DNA from: Holophaga sp.
Lineage (GTDB): Bacteria > Acidobacteriota > Holophagae > Holophagales > Holophagaceae
Length of the DNA: 15,085 nucleotides
Direction of reading: 5' to 3'
NCBI GenBank assembly: GCA_030691225.1
Contig: JAUYES010000458.1
Location: forward strand, 1-15,085
In this document: piece after piece, positions 14,457 through 15,085 of the stretch
How the letters are laid out: each line of letters starts with the position of its first letter
Numbering within the stretch: position 1 is the first letter of the stretch
Made by a program: the position numbers and the translations under genes
Notes under the pieces: generated by a model
Seen by the model: the letters and a program-made list of their open reading frames with translations, nothing else
The model's database searches: none
What the model was told of the DNA's origin: nothing

Positions 14457-14650
14457 GCGGCAACCTCGTCCGGAATCTTGTTCGTTGGGTGTGGTGGCGT
14501 CCTACAAACCATGACCGTCTGCCCCTTGTGAGCCTCTAGGAAGGCGCGAAGTTCCGCCCATGCCTCGGGTGTCCCGTCTGGAAACGAGGGCACCAAGACG
14601 AAGCAGGGCGTCTTTGCGGTGGAGGCGAAAGACCAGGAGCGGCGGCTCAT
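14453..14650 (-). CDS. Small phage protein upstream of tape measure
   Basis: Unrecognised protein of 65 residues, coupled to the tape measure gene by an ATGA overlap and separated from the upstream gene by 6 bp. The N-terminus is rich in Ser and Arg (MSRRSWSF), followed by a compact strand-helix pattern (TPCFVLVPSFPDGTPEAWAELRAFLEAHKGQTVMVCRTPP). No signal or membrane segment is apparent. The position directly before the tape measure is where tail assembly chaperones are usually encoded, but no slippery sequence or homology was recognised, so that role is only suggested by location. Confidence 0.65.
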   Translation of the reverse strand: MSRRSWSFASTAKTPCFVLVPSFPDGTPEAWAELRAFLEAHKGQTVMVCRTPPHPTNKIPDEVAA

Positions 14651-14656
14651 ATCGGT

Positions 14657-15085
14657 CTAGCCAGGAAAAGAGGCTTCAGTGTCTTCTGCAAGGGCTCTCA
14701 CCCGTGCGGTAGCGGCGGAAACCTGGGCCTCGAAAGTCGGCTGTTCAGGAGCGCCATTCTTGAAAATCTCCCAACGCTCTAGGGCACTCATCGCGGCACG
14801 GACGCGATCCCGCTGTTTGATGGCCTCGGCATGTTTGTGCTTTGCCCCGAGAAGTTCGGATTCTCGCACCAGCTTGGTTCCACTGGAATCAGAGGTCGGG
14901 TTCATATCTCCGCTCGAAAGGTTGAGCATCACGGCTTCGCATCGGATCTTGGCGAGGTCGCAGATATGAAAGATCTCCTCCGATTCATCCCGGCCAGGCA
15001 AGGGCAAGCAAGACAAGGGGGTGCCGTCCAGACCATTCGCAGAGGACAAGGCGCGTCCATAGCCGTCGATTCGTCCCGCTGTGAG
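14657..15085 (-). CDS. Phage tail-region protein, 5' end beyond window
   Basis: The frame is open from the right edge to the TAG at 14657, giving at least 142 residues; a TTG at 15049 is the first possible start inside, but the frame continues upstream (RIDGYGRALSS...), so the start is probably outside. The N-terminal half contains ICDLAKIRCEAVMLNLSSG; the C-terminal half is a charged helix, probably a coiled coil (about VRESELLGAKHKHAEAIKQ through ALERWEIF). It sits two genes before the tape measure in the same direction, where tail tube or tail assembly chaperone genes are expected. I do not recognise the family; a tail assembly chaperone is a possible reading. Confidence 0.6.
   Translation of the reverse strand, partial: LTAGRIDGYGRALSSANGLDGTPLSCLPLPGRDESEEIFHICDLAKIRCEAVMLNLSSGDMNPTSDSSGTKLVRESELLGAKHKHAEAIKQRDRVRAAMSALERWEIFKNGAPEQPTFEAQVSAATARVRALAEDTEASFPG

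Overview
The window reads as chromosome of a Gram-negative bacterium with type IV pili, followed on the right by the edge of a prophage or prophage remnant. Protein style and gene order (pilMNOPQ preceded by a DnaJ-TPR gene and a PP2C phosphatase gene; gatA joined to a dehydrogenase E2 gene) would suit an acidobacterium of the Holophaga/Geothrix type or a deltaproteobacterium-like lineage. That placement is a guess from general resemblance, not a database result.

Layout. (1) 1-956, + strand: the 3' part of a 3-hydroxyacyl-CoA dehydrogenase gene, a 63-residue two-helix membrane protein and a 70-residue double-CxxC protein, closed by a perfect 18-bp inverted repeat (971-1010) that also faces the pil operon from the other side. 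(2) 1025-7354, - strand: a tightly packed seven-gene run, read right to left as dnaJ-TPR, PP2C phosphatase, pilM, pilN, pilO, pilP, pilQ. PilM (cytoplasmic actin-like), PilN and PilO (inner membrane), PilP (periplasmic) and PilQ (outer-membrane secretin) form the alignment complex through which the pilus passes. (3) 7537-10307, + strand: gatA (amidase subunit of the tRNA-dependent amidotransferase) and, 8 bp later, a lipoyl-bearing E2 acyltransferase of a 2-oxoacid dehydrogenase complex. (4) 10389-10474: tRNA-Leu(CAA) with encoded CCA and its own strong UUCG terminator. This tRNA is a classic integration target, and everything to its right looks accessory.

(5) 10475-15085: accessory DNA. A 110-residue unknown gene (-) and a roughly 192-residue AT-richer unknown gene (+) diverge from a 445-bp noncoding region. 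That region holds two diverged copies of a repeat unit about 130 bp long. One copy carries TGTCCCA at its sites; the other carries TGTCACA at the corresponding positions, with the inverted partner site changed to match. This concerted switch is the most unusual signal in the window. Beyond a bidirectional terminator lies the tail end of a phage structural operon on the - strand: an unknown gene running off the right edge, a 65-residue protein and a 774-residue tape measure protein with an intact C-terminus. No tail-tip or baseplate genes follow the tape measure, and no integrase lies next to the tRNA, so the element is either a remnant or unusually arranged. Only its left end is visible.
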